A DNA stretch of 64,000 nucleotides, taken from the NCBI RefSeq assembly GCF_000208745.1, contig NC_030853.1, positions 24,877,334 to 24,941,333 of the forward strand, given 5' to 3'. This DNA comes from Theobroma cacao. Lineage: Eukaryota > Streptophyta > Magnoliopsida > Malvales > Malvaceae. The position numbers were made by a program, and so were the translations under genes. The notes beneath the pieces are model-generated. The model had not been told where the DNA came from. It made no database searches and worked only from the letters and a program-made list of their open reading frames with translations. Below are positions 12,883 through 25,986 of this stretch, in pieces; the first letter of the stretch is position 1, and every line of letters starts with the position of its first letter.

Positions 12883-15800
12883 TCATGAGCCTTGTTTGCA
12901 TCCGCATGTACAAGTTTCGAGTTCTTTGTGAAGTTTCTGCAAGAGAGGAAGTAGATAAATCAACCAAAAAGACTACAAGAAAGGAAGGGTTGCCAAAATG
13001 CTGGACTTCTAAGCCATTTATAACAAATTTAAAAGATTATCAGAAAGATACAAAAGGGTATTCATGTTTAACATTTTTTACACAATGATATAAACAGAAG
13101 ACGAGTCCATAAATAAGATCAGAGCCAGACCAAGTCGCTTGTGACAATGAATAAGATCAGAGCTCTCTCTTATACTACATAAAGGGCACTTGTCCAAGTC
13201 GACTACGTTAGGCTCTCTGGTCTGGATCACCCTAATTCTAAAGTAGTTAAGTGATTAATATTCCCCATTGTAAATTTAATTTCTATACTCCAGCTTGTAG
13301 GTAAATATGTTAATGATAGCAAAAGAATCATGATCCTTATAGGAGGGCCTGATGAAAGTGCTTGGTAATGGAACATGCCTAATGTTTGAGCGTCTCCAAG
13401 GAAAACCTGAATTCCAATTCACAGAATTTATTTACTTTAAATACAATACAGAATAACAGTAAGAAAGTTAATCAATTAAATGTACTCTATGATGCGCTAT
13501 ATGCATCAGGATTACACTTCAGTCCTATAACATTGTGCACATGCATGCATGGGTACACACACACACACACACAGTCATCAGATAGATTTCATATTGTGGC
13601 CTATCGTACAAGCACCTATCATGTTCAGAATCATAGCAATCCAATTTGAGCGTCTTCATAGAAACAAATAATATAATCTGTTTGTAACTCAGCATGACAA
13701 ATTTACGAACCTGAACTTCATTTTGAAGGCCTTTAATATGCTCCACAGCCAAGTCCAGCATGTCTGCGTAGCTCGTTTGCTGCAAGAAGATTTTAAAGAT
13801 ACATTATACTCATTGAAAACAACAATATACATTGTAAATGGATTCCTTTTACAATAATTTGGATAACGAAAGTCCAGAATCCTTGTTAAGGTATTGAATG
13901 ATTTGGAGCAACCTAAATATAGACTCAAGACCTGAGGTCCAGTATTGAAAATGTGATTACCTTATCCATGTTAGGAACAAGCTCTTGTAATTTCTTCAGC
14001 TTCCCACTTATTCTAGTTCTTCTCTCCTGTACGTATATAACAAGTTTAATGATGCTCGGTATGATTGACCATTCTTTAGGGGAATAAAACATGTATATCA
14101 TATGCTCATGTATCTTAATAACCAACTGTAAGTTTATAGAGTATTATGCATGTACCTTCTTCAAGACAAAAATATGAGCAAGTGGCAGTAAGAATTATCA
14201 ATTAATCAAACCATCATTTCAATGATCCAAGGGCACAATGAGATGTTCTATTACACAAGCTGTCCTTTGTACCTATAGAATAAATAACTAGAAGCGCAGA
14301 TCATATTCTTGCACTCATTAGCTGCTGTCTTATGCTCGGGCACCTATGACCTACTCCACAAAGGAGCAGAAATTACCTGCTTGTGCAGGTATGAGGGCTT
14401 TAATGCTCCAGTCCAGTGGATGCATTGCTTGCTTTCTTTCTTTCTTGGATATCATTTTACTTCCAACTTTGACATTGCTGCCATCAATCCTCAAGACCAC
14501 AATAATACTTTTCATGTGCACATCACATAAAATTCCAAGCCAGAAGGCAAGAAAAGAGAAAAAAAAAAGGAGGGGCAATTAATATCTAATTGTGGTTCTT
14601 CCATATAGAATCATGCCTAACAATGTCAAAAGTTTCATTTTGAGAAGCAATGCTAAAGACGAATTAACAATGAGATTTATGGATGCAACAAGAGCATGGC
14701 AAACAGCAATATAACTTTAGTGTCATACTAACTATTGTTAATAGCCCTTACAAATGTTCTACATGTGCAAGGTATATAAGAAAGAAGTTGAACTTTCTGA
14801 GGCAGAATGTAAAGTTTGATAGAACTGGTCACTTGAAAAGACTAAAGGTTGGTCTTATGAATCTTCAGTAACATCTGCAGATTTTTCTATGAATAGGCAA
14901 TTTGAATTCTAAGCAGTAATAGCAATCTATAACTAGTAATTCTATCTCTTGAATTTTTACTTACTCTTTCAGCAATGCTTCGAGGGTGAGTGGCACAGCC
15001 ACGCTTGGCTCGGATTTTGCAGGGCACAGAATCTTCAGGAATATGTAGCAGCTTTTCCACCGTGGCCATTTCAAGTGTTGTTTGGGGCAGGCTAAACTGA
15101 AATAAAGATTGAATGGAAGTATGTAAGGCCAATAGTGTGAAGTTAAGGACATTACAGTAAAGCACATCGTTATGCATCATGGTGATGACAAACTAATCAA
15201 TGGCCTCAAAATTTTACTCTTACTTGACAAACAACCACATAGAGCATGAGGATGAGAAATAATGAACTCCAAAAAATTCATTTTCATATAAGATATAGGA
15301 ACAAGTACCATAAGTTATTCTTCCTTGATTCCAATATCATTTAAGAAGGGGAGAGCAATCTATGTACCTGAGTTTCCAAGGCATTTAGACAGTTATAAAT
15401 ATCACCATCAATATTTTTAGCCCTCTTGCTTGGTGGGGCAGAAAACACAATGGAATTGGTATTATCCCATGAATCCATTCCAAAGCCAGCAGCAGCAAAT
15501 GAATGTGCAGCATTTTGGTGGTTACTGCTAGTGCTAACACCATCAACAAGATTCTCACTTACTTCAGAGATCTGAGAAAGAGAATCTTGTCTAGTGAAGC
15601 TCAATTGAGACTTCAACCTTGACACTCTATGGCCACCATTAGCACCACCTTGAGAGCTATAATTTCTGGTGCCCCTTGTAACAGAAAAACCTGCAATGAA
15701 TCAAAACACATTTTATAATGAATCAAATGCATTGCAAAATTAGGTAATGTAATATTCAACCGTGTTTGTGTTAGACCAACTCAACTTGGTCATTCACTAA

Positions 15801-18044
15801 GAAAAGTAATTTAGGTAGTTTTTGGAAAGATGAAATGTATAATTTTTTTGGGAATTCATTTAATTCCCATAACTTGTATTTGTTTAGAATCTAGACTCTA
15901 GCAAACTGTAACATTTAAATATGATAATGCATAAACAAATTTTTGTTGTAAATTTAATCCTCAAATGAAATGAATGCAATTTCAATTGTTATAAGATACA
16001 ATATTATTATTTTTTGGTACTGGTTCTACCCAGTCATTCCACATGTTTACCATATCTAGTGATTCCACATAGTAATCTACGGTAAGACATGCATTAAAAC
16101 ATAAGATCATTAAAATATACACAGGCAGCTAAATCTTTAAACTCCAGAAGCATGTTTTCATAAGTGACCTATGTTCATGTAAGTAATTACCCGTAACTTA
16201 TTAATTTTCTTAATTGTAGTTAATGAATATATATAAACATGTTTGTGAAATTAAAATGTTAAAATTTTTCCAAAATATAAGAGTTAAAAAGTATGAACAA
16301 GGCAACCCTCAGGTCCCTCTTATACCACTGGTTTTGTGTTAGATTGGACAAAAGAGCTCATCCATCTTACTTTATTCCAACTTGTCCAACTTGCACATTA
16401 TATTAAATGTTCACCCCATAAAGCATATAAACTTTTATACATCTATATCAATATTGATAAAGTAAAATAATAGCATAATGTTGGGTTCCTTAGAAATCGG
16501 TGGGGTCATGTGAGGCACGTGACAGATACCCTGTAAGACCTCATCTGCCAGCAAAATACGTGGTGGGTTGCGTGGATTAGCTATCTATAACTTTGTCTAC
16601 CATTAATTTTATTCTTTTATTATTTTTTTTTCTCTTTCGGTATCTACCCTTTGTATTCTTTTAAGTAGCACCAAACATATATATTTTTATTCTTTTAAAA
16701 TCATAAATTTCGTTACTAAAATGATACAAATCATGATTTTTTTAAATTAATAAAAAGGGGTAACTACAGAACCCCATATTAAGATGCACTTTTTCACTTC
16801 AAATGTCATTGTCTTTTGCCACATTTAGCTTTTTCCATACAATCTAAAGATGTGCCAACATAAAGTCCACATTTTATGAGAATAAAAGTAGATTTCTAAA
16901 GGGTAATTCTAAGAACAAGTAGGACATTTATAATTATGCAATATAATTAACAGGTACTTTGAGACTTGAGAGACTAGTTTAATAAAAAAAAAAAAAGACT
17001 GGAAATAACCCAACTTTTCTTCAATCAAGCACTAAAATATTTAATCATCAATTAAAAATAGATAGTAAAATATGGCACTTTAACATTTAAATGTCATTCT
17101 TCTACATAAAAAAATATAGTATTGCCAAAAAAACAAAACAAGAAAAAAAAAAGGTCAAAGACTTTAAATTCTATAACATATTATTTCATTATTTATGACA
17201 TATACATATAATAATACATATAAAACAAGACACGAAAATTAAATACTCAACCAAATAAAACTACTACTATTAACACCTGAAAATTGAAAATAACTACAAA
17301 ACAAAATTGAAGAGTAAATAAGTCAGATATAATAGAAGACACCAAAATCAATTAAACCAATCTATTATTTACAGATGAGATTCATTATCAGCCTATAGTG
17401 GAAGCTACATAGAATTTCCCCGGGTCATCATCCTACCGGATTATGCAGTATAGGGTTATTTTTGTAATTAAATTGAATAGAGTGTGACATTTTTGTCCAT
17501 GGAAAATTTCGGTCAACGCCTATCTTAGTACTACAACACCATAAACAGCCAATGCCGGTGAGTTATTCAGGCAAAGATGAAAGCCACCAATCCAAGGGAA
17601 GAAAGTTTAAAAGGCGAAATTACCCCTTAGTGGATAATGACAAATAAAATTGAATAAGGACAAAACGGTAACTCTAACGTTAAGAAAAAGAGAAAAAAAA
17701 AAAGCATTACCGTTTTCGGTTGTGACGTGACTAAGGAAACCAGCAGGAGAGCTACGTTGTCTGAGCAAAGAGGAAGAATTTGTTCCAGGGTAAGATCCAT
17801 GAGGAGGAGCAGCAGCAGCAGCTTTGGGCTCCTGTGGATCGTTGGATGAGCTGACTTTGCAAGTTGACTCTGATGTTAAAGACGATGAGTCAGCTGTGAA
17901 GTAGTGGCCGACATGGTTAGGATCAGCTCCGATGACGGCATCGACGGTGGTGGTTAGAAGGGAACCCGGAGCTGAGCCGTAGCGGGTTAGCCCGGTGTGG
18001 CCCATGGGTTTTTGAGACGAAGACGATGAAGATGATGGATACAT
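12883..18044 (-). CDS. bHLH128: bHLH transcription factor, bHLH128-like
   Basis: Six exons: 18044-17711, 15690-15368, 15096-14965, 14026-13961, 13779-13711 and 12936-12883. All borders are GT..AG and in phase, giving 325 residues. The N-terminal half is Ser-rich and carries the family blocks TRYGSAPGSLL (about 20-30), LLRQRSSPAGFL and SRLKSQLSF. The basic region begins at about K246 (KIRAKRGCATHPRSIAERERR, with the E-box-contacting E262) and spans exons 3-4. Helix-loop-helix segments run to about 308. The tail ends CTCGCKQGS, the Cys-rich end typical of this group. The 17-codon last exon is easy to miss but clearly belongs. The group includes the Arabidopsis FLOWERING BHLH factors that bind E-boxes and activate CONSTANS. 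bHLH128 itself is linked to other roles, so function here is inferred. The first intron is 2.0 kb. A GA-rich 5' UTR lies above 18044. Confidence 0.95.
13555..13573. repeat. (AC)n microsatellite in bHLH intron 5
   Basis: About nine AC units follow alternating ATGCATGC sequence. The run is intronic and likely length-variable. Confidence 0.9.
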
Positions 18045-21000
18045 GGCTCTAGCTCAGAAAGGAAGAAAAGAGGAGAGGAAAAAGAAAGAAAGGATAGGAA
18101 AAAAATAAGCTGAAAAGAGAAAAAAAAATTGAAAGGCTTGTTCAAAAGCTCGCAGGGAGTAAGGAAAGGAGGAATGCCTTGATGGGGAAATGTCTTATGA
18201 GGTTTTGCTTCCATCACGCATGGGTGATTTTTGTTACGTCACCACTCAAACTTCAATTAATGATTTTTATTATTATATTTTTTTTGCCTTGTTTTTTTAT
18301 CTGAGTTGGCAATGTTCACGTGTTTTCCTCATACTCTTTATTTTAATTTTTAATTCACTCACCAGCAGATTTACCTAACTTTTGGTTTCTTTCTTTTTCT
18401 TTTTCGTTCATTAATATATTGAATCAGTTAAATTTTAAAATTATTTTTTTATTTGACTTTCGAAAAATTTTTAAAAAAATGATTTTAATGTATTTAGTAT
18501 TAAATGTTTATATTTTTATAAATTTGATGTTCCACAAATTTTAATGTCCAAATATATAAGAAAATCATGAAAAATAATTTTAAATATTTAAAAAATAAAA
18601 TGAACATACTTATGCTACATTCCTAAAAAATATAAATAAAGAGAATTAAACTAAAAGAATATATTAGTTCACGAGATTCAACCTATTATTTACTGTGTAT
18701 GCTTTTTTTATTACTAATTGCACTATAGCACTTAATTTATATTATAATTCTATTAATTGCAAGTATATGTATAGTTAATTAATTTAATAATTTCAGATGT
18801 GGGAATTGTATTATAATCGGATTAATTTAGCATGATTTCAAACTTAGGTAACATAATCAGTCACGTGCTTCTTTTGTTTCTTTTTCTTGTCATATTATTT
18901 ATTGATAAATTAACATTTAACATAGTATGACACAAAACTTTCTTTTATTTCTGTCATTTTAGTGTTCACTTAAATTGGTATATTTAAACTTTCAAGTTAA
19001 AAGTAACAGTCAATATTACTAAATCTATGGTCGATATATGTTCATTAACATTGTATTTGATAAAAAGGAAAGAACATGGAGGAAATTGAAAAACATACAG
19101 AAGGCACAAGGAAATTTACATTTCACAAGAACCAATCAAAGAAAAATGTAATCATAAAATTATTTAAAAATGATTAATTTTACTTTAATAAGCCTTTTTT
19201 TTTTACAATTATGTTATATTGGATATCCTACCGATGTTGTTGGTATTTATTTGGTGTGATAGTTAATGGTTTTTTTTTTATATAATTAAAGGAAAGGACA
19301 TTGGAACTATGCTCTTTAAATTTGAAGATCATGTGCCAACTAATAAACCAAATGTTCGGGTGTGATGCGGTAGTTGATGTTGATGACTTTTTATTTTTTA
19401 TTTTGAATTGCTTTAATCTAACTTTGGTGCTATTAGTTCGAGTGTAATTTAAATTTGATCATGGTGTTAAGTGATTTTTCTTATTCTGTTTTGTTTTGTA
19501 AAGTATTCAAACAATATCTAATTTTGAGATATTAGTAAACTTATTTTCGATTTGTCTAATTTTGACATAAATATGATTTTGTATCAATTTTTTAATATAT
19601 AATAAAATGAATCTATTTTATTTCATTTTAAGAGTTGATGTGATAGTACCAACGTGTTAGATGAAACAAGAAGGGTGCTTCCAAGTAAGTTAATGAAAAT
19701 GTGATAATAACTCGTGTCATGGAAACAAAACTTTACACAAATCTCTATTATTGATACGATTTGCTTCGTGATTCAATTCATTAAGTTGTCTCTATTGTTT
19801 ATCTATGAATAATTAAAGATCAATTTGTAAGGTTGATCTACTTTGGGAATTTCTATGTCTATAGTTAAATTTGATGCCCTACTACCTTAATCCAAATCTT
19901 GACTTGAACTTTTCGTCATTAGGTAAGAGATTTTTTTTAATTTATTTTGTACAATGATTTTCTCTCAACGGACTTGTAATTTAAATAATTAAATATAAAA
20001 CTTTGGACTATATGTAACTTAAATAATTAAATACAAAATTTTGAACAAAAATCGAGGAATCAAATCGACAATTTTTTTTATTTTTTTGTATTTCATCGTG
20101 AATATTATGTATGTTTTGAAATGAAATTATAATTATTATTAAAAAAATATAATCCTGTTACACTCACTTTTTTTAACTAACTTTCTCTTAAAAATAATCA
20201 AATGGTGCTTCCACTCCAAATTCATGAATTAATAATGGAAAAAAACCTTTGCAAATCCTTTCATTAAATTTGTTTAAAAATCATCAATTTCTTTTACCAA
20301 CTCAGCTACAATATCCACCAATACTCAAACCGTGAGTAAAAAAAAAATCATCGACATATTAATTTCATTGCAAAATTACAATAACCATCTCATTCCATTT
20401 GTAGGTAAGTTCATAATTCAGAGTGAAATTGGCAACATTTTACAAGCCCTTTTTTATTATTTCAATTAAGTCGTTTGAGAAATCAAGAAATTCTTTTTCT
20501 TTATATTTCATTGCAAAACTCTTTTGTTTTTGAGCTATTTTTTCGTTGGACAATTAAAATTGCAAGTCTAATTAAAACACAAACTTTTTTATTAAAAAAA
20601 ATATAAAAAACTTTAAATTGAATTTTATTTCATTAATTTGTGAAAAAAAAATAGTCTTTCCTTTATTTATTTTTACTTCATAAGTATAAAAAAATATACA
20701 CAATTATAAGAACAAACAAAATATTTTTTTCTTGTACCATAAATATTATTTTTTAAAATTAAAAAAAATTCAAATAATATTTTTTAAATAAAAAAAATCA
20801 TATATCATCTGATAACTCAAATATTTGAATGCTACACTATATATAGAATTATTAAAGGAAAAACTTTGTTTCCGAACCAAGAAGTCAAGCAAAAAAAAGA
20901 TGGGACCATATTTGGGTCATACATTGAATTTGAACCTCACCAACCTTGTTGAGGAAAGTTCAGTTAACCTAGCATTGTTATTTGTTTGATCAACACGTAC

Positions 21001-22000
21001 ACATATCCATTTTATTAATAGCAAGTGGACTACTACTTTTTGCTGTTGGCCGTGGCTGACAAGTGACAGATTAGGCCGTGCCTTACTCACGACAAAACCA
21101 TATAGAGCCATATTATTTGTTACCATAAATAATATATTGTATGTGTTTGGAAAAACGAAGGTGGCTACGTCACAGACCAATCAAATTCAAGTGCATGTGC
21201 CATTTATGCGAAAAAGAAGCCAATTATTTTTCTCAACTTTTAACCCAATCAATACTTCACACGAAATTTGGTACTTTCCTGTTATGAACGGTGGGTTTCT
21301 TTCTTTCAAAGCGTCCACTGCCATCCAAAGAGTTCTCCACCAATGAAAACCCTGGCCTTAACTCAGTCCAGTGGGAGCTATCAAACCAGTTTTTCAGTTC
21401 TTTTTTTTTTTTGTATTAGGGAAATAAAAAGATATTTAATTAATTTATTTTTTTCCATATATGTATGACAGAGTTACAGAGAGGGTTCAAATCATATACC
21501 TAACCTTTTTTTTTTAAAGATACCTAACCTTTTTTTTACGGACAATATAATTAGTAAAAAAAACCATATTAATTAATATAAAATTAAATCAAACTCACAT
21601 GATCAATGCAACTTGAATTTAAAATTTTACATTTGGTATAAATTTTTTGGGTACTATTTTTATCAGTAGGATTGTTTGAAAAATTAACCTTTATATAAAA
21701 ATACTTTTTTAGAGTTCTCCCAATTCTTTATCATTTTAGGATTTTTTTGACAAATTTATCATTACAAATTTTCATGAAATTTCTATCGCTAACAAATTTC
21801 CAAACAATTATTTTTTATTCTTTTATCTTATATTTACCACCACCCATTAATCAATATATTTTATTTTAATTAAAAAATAACAAAAAAATTAAACAAAAAG
21901 CATTATATTTCACAAATAAAAAACACTTTTTTTAATTGAATTTTGAGTTTTGAACTTGAATCAACTTATGTGACTAAATAAAAAGGAAATTGGCCCAACC
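18045..22000. other. bHLH promoter followed by AT-rich gene-free spacer
   Basis: 18045 to about 18200 is the purine-rich (on +) leader of the minus-strand bHLH gene. From about 18400 on, the sequence is very AT-rich with many A and T runs, and no coding, RNA or intact transposon signal was found. The short open frames at 20917-21468 overlap one another on both strands and show no family features. Confidence 0.5.
19977..20052. repeat. Two-copy 38-bp tandem duplication
   Basis: A unit beginning TAATTTAAATAATTAAATA at 19977 recurs at 20015 with few changes. It is a local slippage-type duplication in AT-rich DNA. Confidence 0.6.
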
Positions 22001-23540
22001 AAGTCCATCAACAGCCTACTCCCATCTCCTGCCCTTTTTCCTTTTCTATTTTCTTAACTGAAAACGATGTCGTTTGGTTAAGTTTTTCCCCCTTGTTACC
22101 CTCACAAATGCCGCCAACCCTAACCTCATTTTCTCTCCTTCATTTCCCTCACTGTAGCCTCGTCTCTCTCATTCCTGACTCTTCACCGCCGGCGCTAGTA
22201 CTGTTCTCGATGTCGGTGGTTCTTTGTTGCTTCCTCCCTTTATTCTTTTCTTTTTCTCTTTTCACTTTCATTGTTGTTTTCGTGTGCTGCCGTTGCCGGT
22301 AGCGCTAGTTTTGCCGTTGGTGGTGGTTTTGTTCCCTCCTCTTTTCTTTTGCCAAAATTCTTTTCCTAAAACCGGTCAAAGACAACCAGAACCGGTTTAG
22401 CTGAAACCTTGAACAGGTTCAAAATTTTAGGGTTTAGCTTAGCCGAAACCTTAAAACCGGTCCAAAATTGGTTTAGCCGAAACCCTAAAAGCCAGTTTTC
22501 ATTGGGAACCCTCTAACCGATCCGGAACCCAAAATCTGTTTTAAAACCCTTTCTCCCTTCCTCGGTCCCCGGCTCCGTCGCCTTAGTCAGCCTAGGCCTT
22601 TCCGACGGCAGCGGCTCCCTCTTCCCTTTTCTTTCTGCTGCCAATTTCCATCCTTTCTAAAAAAAACCTAGCCACCGTCCTTCATTTCAGGGTGCAAGGT
22701 CTCTTTCGCTCTTAAAACAGTGTAAATGCCTCGAAATTTATCATGTTCATATCTCACCCACCTCTCTCTCTCAAAAAAAAAAGTCATTTTCTCTCTTTAA
22801 TATTCCATTAAATCAGGTAATTTTAATTCAATAATTCTCATTTAATATATTCTTTATGAATTCATCATGTTTCTTTCTTCTGCAATAATTGATCTGAAAA
22901 ATATATAGTTTTTTTTCTGAATTGAATCTGGAATTGATTTATTTTGTATTTAATTCTTTCAAATTTAGTTTTAATGGGTGGTGATCATCGGTGATTGTAA
23001 AGCAATTAGATTAGATAGAGTAGGTGTTAGTGGTGCTAGATTTTTTTATGTAGCTTCACATTTTTGGATTATTATTGGAGCTAAAGACTTTTTTTTTTTT
23101 TCTGGAGTGGCTTTTCACTTTGCGAATGGCTTTCACTTTGCTTCCTTGCGAAGATCGTATGAATGGTTTGGAGTCAATGCAAAAGACTTGAATATATATC
23201 CCTGTTAAGTGACATTCGAGGTCCTTAGTAGTGACTGGTGAGCGCTGACCCAAGTTGTCGTTTGCCAGATTCCAGGTAGTTCACTGCTCCTAATGTCCCA
23301 AGGAGAGGAGCAGCAAGTGAAGTGCTGATGCTCTGGCTAGGATGGGCAACTCTCTGCCTTACTTCTCTTCCGCTTTTGCTTTTGTTCTGTTTATATAATC
23401 CATTTCCTTTTTGCCTACAGAAAAAAGAAAAGCAGAAGCTTGCTGGTTAGCTCCAGAAAGCAGGACCAAAGCTAAATCCAACAAGGCCTTTGAAATTGAA
23501 AGGAGAAGGGTCTTTTCTTTCACTCTAATTTTTTTTTCTT
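22001..23540 (+). other. Orphan promoter/5' UTR-like region without a following gene
   Basis: A palindromic AAACGATGTCGTTT element at about 22062-22075 is followed by some 650 bp of CT-rich, less AT-rich DNA typical of a plant 5' UTR. Between about 22370 and 22540 a degenerate motif (ACCGGTTTAGCCGAAACCCT-like) recurs several times. CAGGTAATTTT at about 22815 resembles a 5' splice site. No long open frame follows. This could be a non-coding transcript or the leader of a lost gene. There is no direct evidence of transcription. Confidence 0.35.
23264..23337 (+). other. Imperfect hairpin, possible structured RNA
   Basis: Nested complementary blocks close a 74-nt foldback. GCCAGA (23264) pairs with TCTGGC (23332), TTCAC (23280) with GTGAA (23317), and TGCTCCT (23285) with AGGAGCA (23306), leaving a loop of about 14 nt. 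The block is less AT-rich than its surroundings. No known plant miRNA or snoRNA box was recognised. Confidence 0.3.
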
Positions 23541-23543
23541 TTA

Positions 23544-24745
23544 TGGCACGTTTGGTACGGGAATAGCTATGCTATTGCCCCTCTATTCCCGGTCATTTCC
23601 CTATTCTTTCGTTTGGTACTAAATTGAAATACTGAATAGTAATTTCGCAGGAATAAAAATTCTGTCAAATAGGTTAAAAGTCAGTAATAGCTATTCCCTT
23701 TCTCCTTCCCAGTAATAGCTATTCCATGGCTCATGGAATAGCTTTCAAATATATAATGACCAAAATAACCCTTATAACTTAAAAATATTACAACCCTATA
23801 CCTATAAATATTTTTTTTCTCTCATTTTCCCTTTTCTTTCTCTCTCTTCTCCCTCTCTCATTCTCTCTCTAACTGGAACTCAACACCGGCGACGACGGCG
23901 GCAACGACGGCAGCAACCGAATATGATCGAAAAACGTCGATCTAGTCCTTTCCGACAATATTGAATCGAGATCCAGCCAGATCTGGCACTCAACGGCCAG
24001 ATCTCGTCGCGGGAAGCACCGGATCTGCTGCTTCCCGACCAGATTCCACGGTTGGATCTGGCACTCCACGGCCAGATCCAGCCGTGGGGAAGCGTCGATC
24101 TGGCACCATAGTGGCTAGATCCGGCCAGATGGTGCGCCAGATCGGCGTTTTGTTATATCGGTTGCCTTTCCGACGATCGGCTCATGAAAAAAAAAAGGCA
24201 AAAATAGAATAAAAAAGAATAAATTATTTGTAAAATTTAAAATATTAATATTTTATATATAATTCAAACATTATTAATATTAATATGATTAAAATATTAA
24301 ATATTAATATTTTAAATTATTAATGTTTTATTTATTAAATTATTAATATATTTAATTTTTAATGAGTATAAATAAAAATTATTAATATTTTAATCAAAGT
24401 AATATTAAATTATACATAAAATATTATTAATTAAATTATATTAAAATATTGATATTTAAATTATTAATATTTTAATTAATTATAAATTATTAATATTTAA
24501 AAAATAAAAAAAATAATTATATATAATAAAGGGTATTTTTGTTTTTTTATTTTCTATTCCTTTCTTATTCCAAAGCTATTGTTACCAATCAAACACTGTA
24601 ATAAGTCATAATAATTATTCTTATTCTATTTCATTCATCATACCAAATTACATAATACTTATTTTATTTTATTCTCACCTCATTCTATTCCCACGTAATA
24701 ACTATTCTATTCTATTCCTATCTATTTCGCGAACCAAACGTGCTG
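23544..24745. mobile_element. 1.2 kb non-autonomous TIR transposon (PIF/Harbinger-like)
   Basis: The ends are inverted. The left starts TGGCACGTTTGGTACGGGAA, and the right, read backward, starts CAGCACGTTTGGTTCGCGAA. TTA flanks the element on both sides (23541-23543 and 24746-24748), the 3-bp target duplication expected of PIF/Harbinger. CTATTCC-type motifs recur inside both ends. The centre (about 23880-24170) is a GC-rich island in which GATCTGGC/GCCAGATC words repeat in both orientations. The right third is almost pure A/T. No transposase is visible, so it would need help from another element. Superfamily assignment rests on TSD length and end sequence only. Confidence 0.75.
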
Positions 24746-25198
24746 TTAATGTATTAAGAAGTTTAACCCTTAATAAGATCACAATAAGCCCAATTGTTGA
24801 GGTGGATCACTTACAAATGACTTGTGGGATTCATTGTGGGCCCAAAATAATGAAAAAGTAAGGCAGCTGATATGGTTTAGGTGGACAGAAACTAGTCTCC
24901 CACCTAGCCCTAAGGCCATATTACGGGTTCATGAATCAAGGAACAATCTCTCTAACGCTTTCAATCTTCAACTTAAAAAATTATCATGGTTTTGGAGTTT
25001 GATTTTACCGTGTGTAATAGTAATAGCTGTAGACACCTAAATAAAAATTTTAATTAAATTAAATAAATAAAATAAAATAAATAAAAAAATAATAATAATA
25101 AAAAAATGGGGATGGCTGGGCGTACATCCCATCTCCCACCCACTACGCGTGATGGGGGTTCTGGCCACCAACTCCAGGGGGTGCCAAAACCCCCTCGT

Positions 25199-25226
25199 CG
25201 GGTTGTCCAAATTTTTGGACAACCCG
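25199..25226. repeat. Perfect 13-bp inverted repeat with 2-nt loop inside the LTR
   Basis: CGGGTTGTCCAAA at 25199-25211 and its exact complement at 25214-25226 are separated by TT. The hairpin lies 10 bp before the assembly gap and may have helped to cause it. Confidence 0.9.
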
Positions 25227-25236
25227 GCTCTTTAAA

Positions 25237-25986
25237 NNNNNNNNNNNNNNNNNNNNNNNNNNNNNNNNNNNNNNNNNNNNNNNNNNNNNNNNNNNNNNNN
25301 NNNNNNNNNNNNNNNNNNNNNNNNNNNNNNNNNNNNNNNNNNNNNNNNNNNNNNNNNNNNNNNNNNNNNNNNNNNNNNNNNNNNNNNNNNNNNNNNNNNN
25401 NNNNNNNNNNNNNNNNNNNNNNNNNNNNNNNNNNNNNNNNNNNNNNNNNNNNNNNNNNNNNNNNNNNNNNNNNNNNNNNNNNNNNNNNNNNNNNNNNNNN
25501 NNNNNNNNNNNNNNNNNNNNNNNNNNNNNNNNNNNNNNNNNNNNNNNNNNNNNNNNNNNNNNNNNNNNNNNNNNNNNNNNNNNNNNNNNNNNNNNNNNNN
25601 NNNNNNNNNNNNNNNNNNNNNNNNNNNNNNNNNNNNNNNNNNNNNNNNNNNNNNNNNNNNNNNNNNNNNNNNNNNNNNNNNNNNNNNNNNNNNNNNNNNN
25701 NNNNNNNNNNNNNNNNNNNNNNNNNNNNNNNNNNNNNNNNNNNNNNNNNNNNNNNNNNNNNNNNNNNNNNNNNNNNNNNNNNNNNNNNNNNNNNNNNNNN
25801 NNNNNNNNNNNNNNNNNNNNNNNNNNNNNNNNNNNNNNNNNNNNNNNNNNNNNNNNNNNNNNNNNNNNNNNNNNNNNNNNNNNNNNNNNNNNNNNNNNNN
25901 NNNNNNNNNNNNNNNNNNNNNNNNNNNNNNNNNNNNNNNNNNNNNNNNNNNNNNNNNNNNNNNNNNNNNNNNNNNNNNNNNNNNNN
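25237..25986. other. Assembly gap (750 N)
   Basis: This is an unbroken run of N. Any open frame reported across it is meaningless. The flanking sequence on both sides belongs to the same LTR. Confidence 1.
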
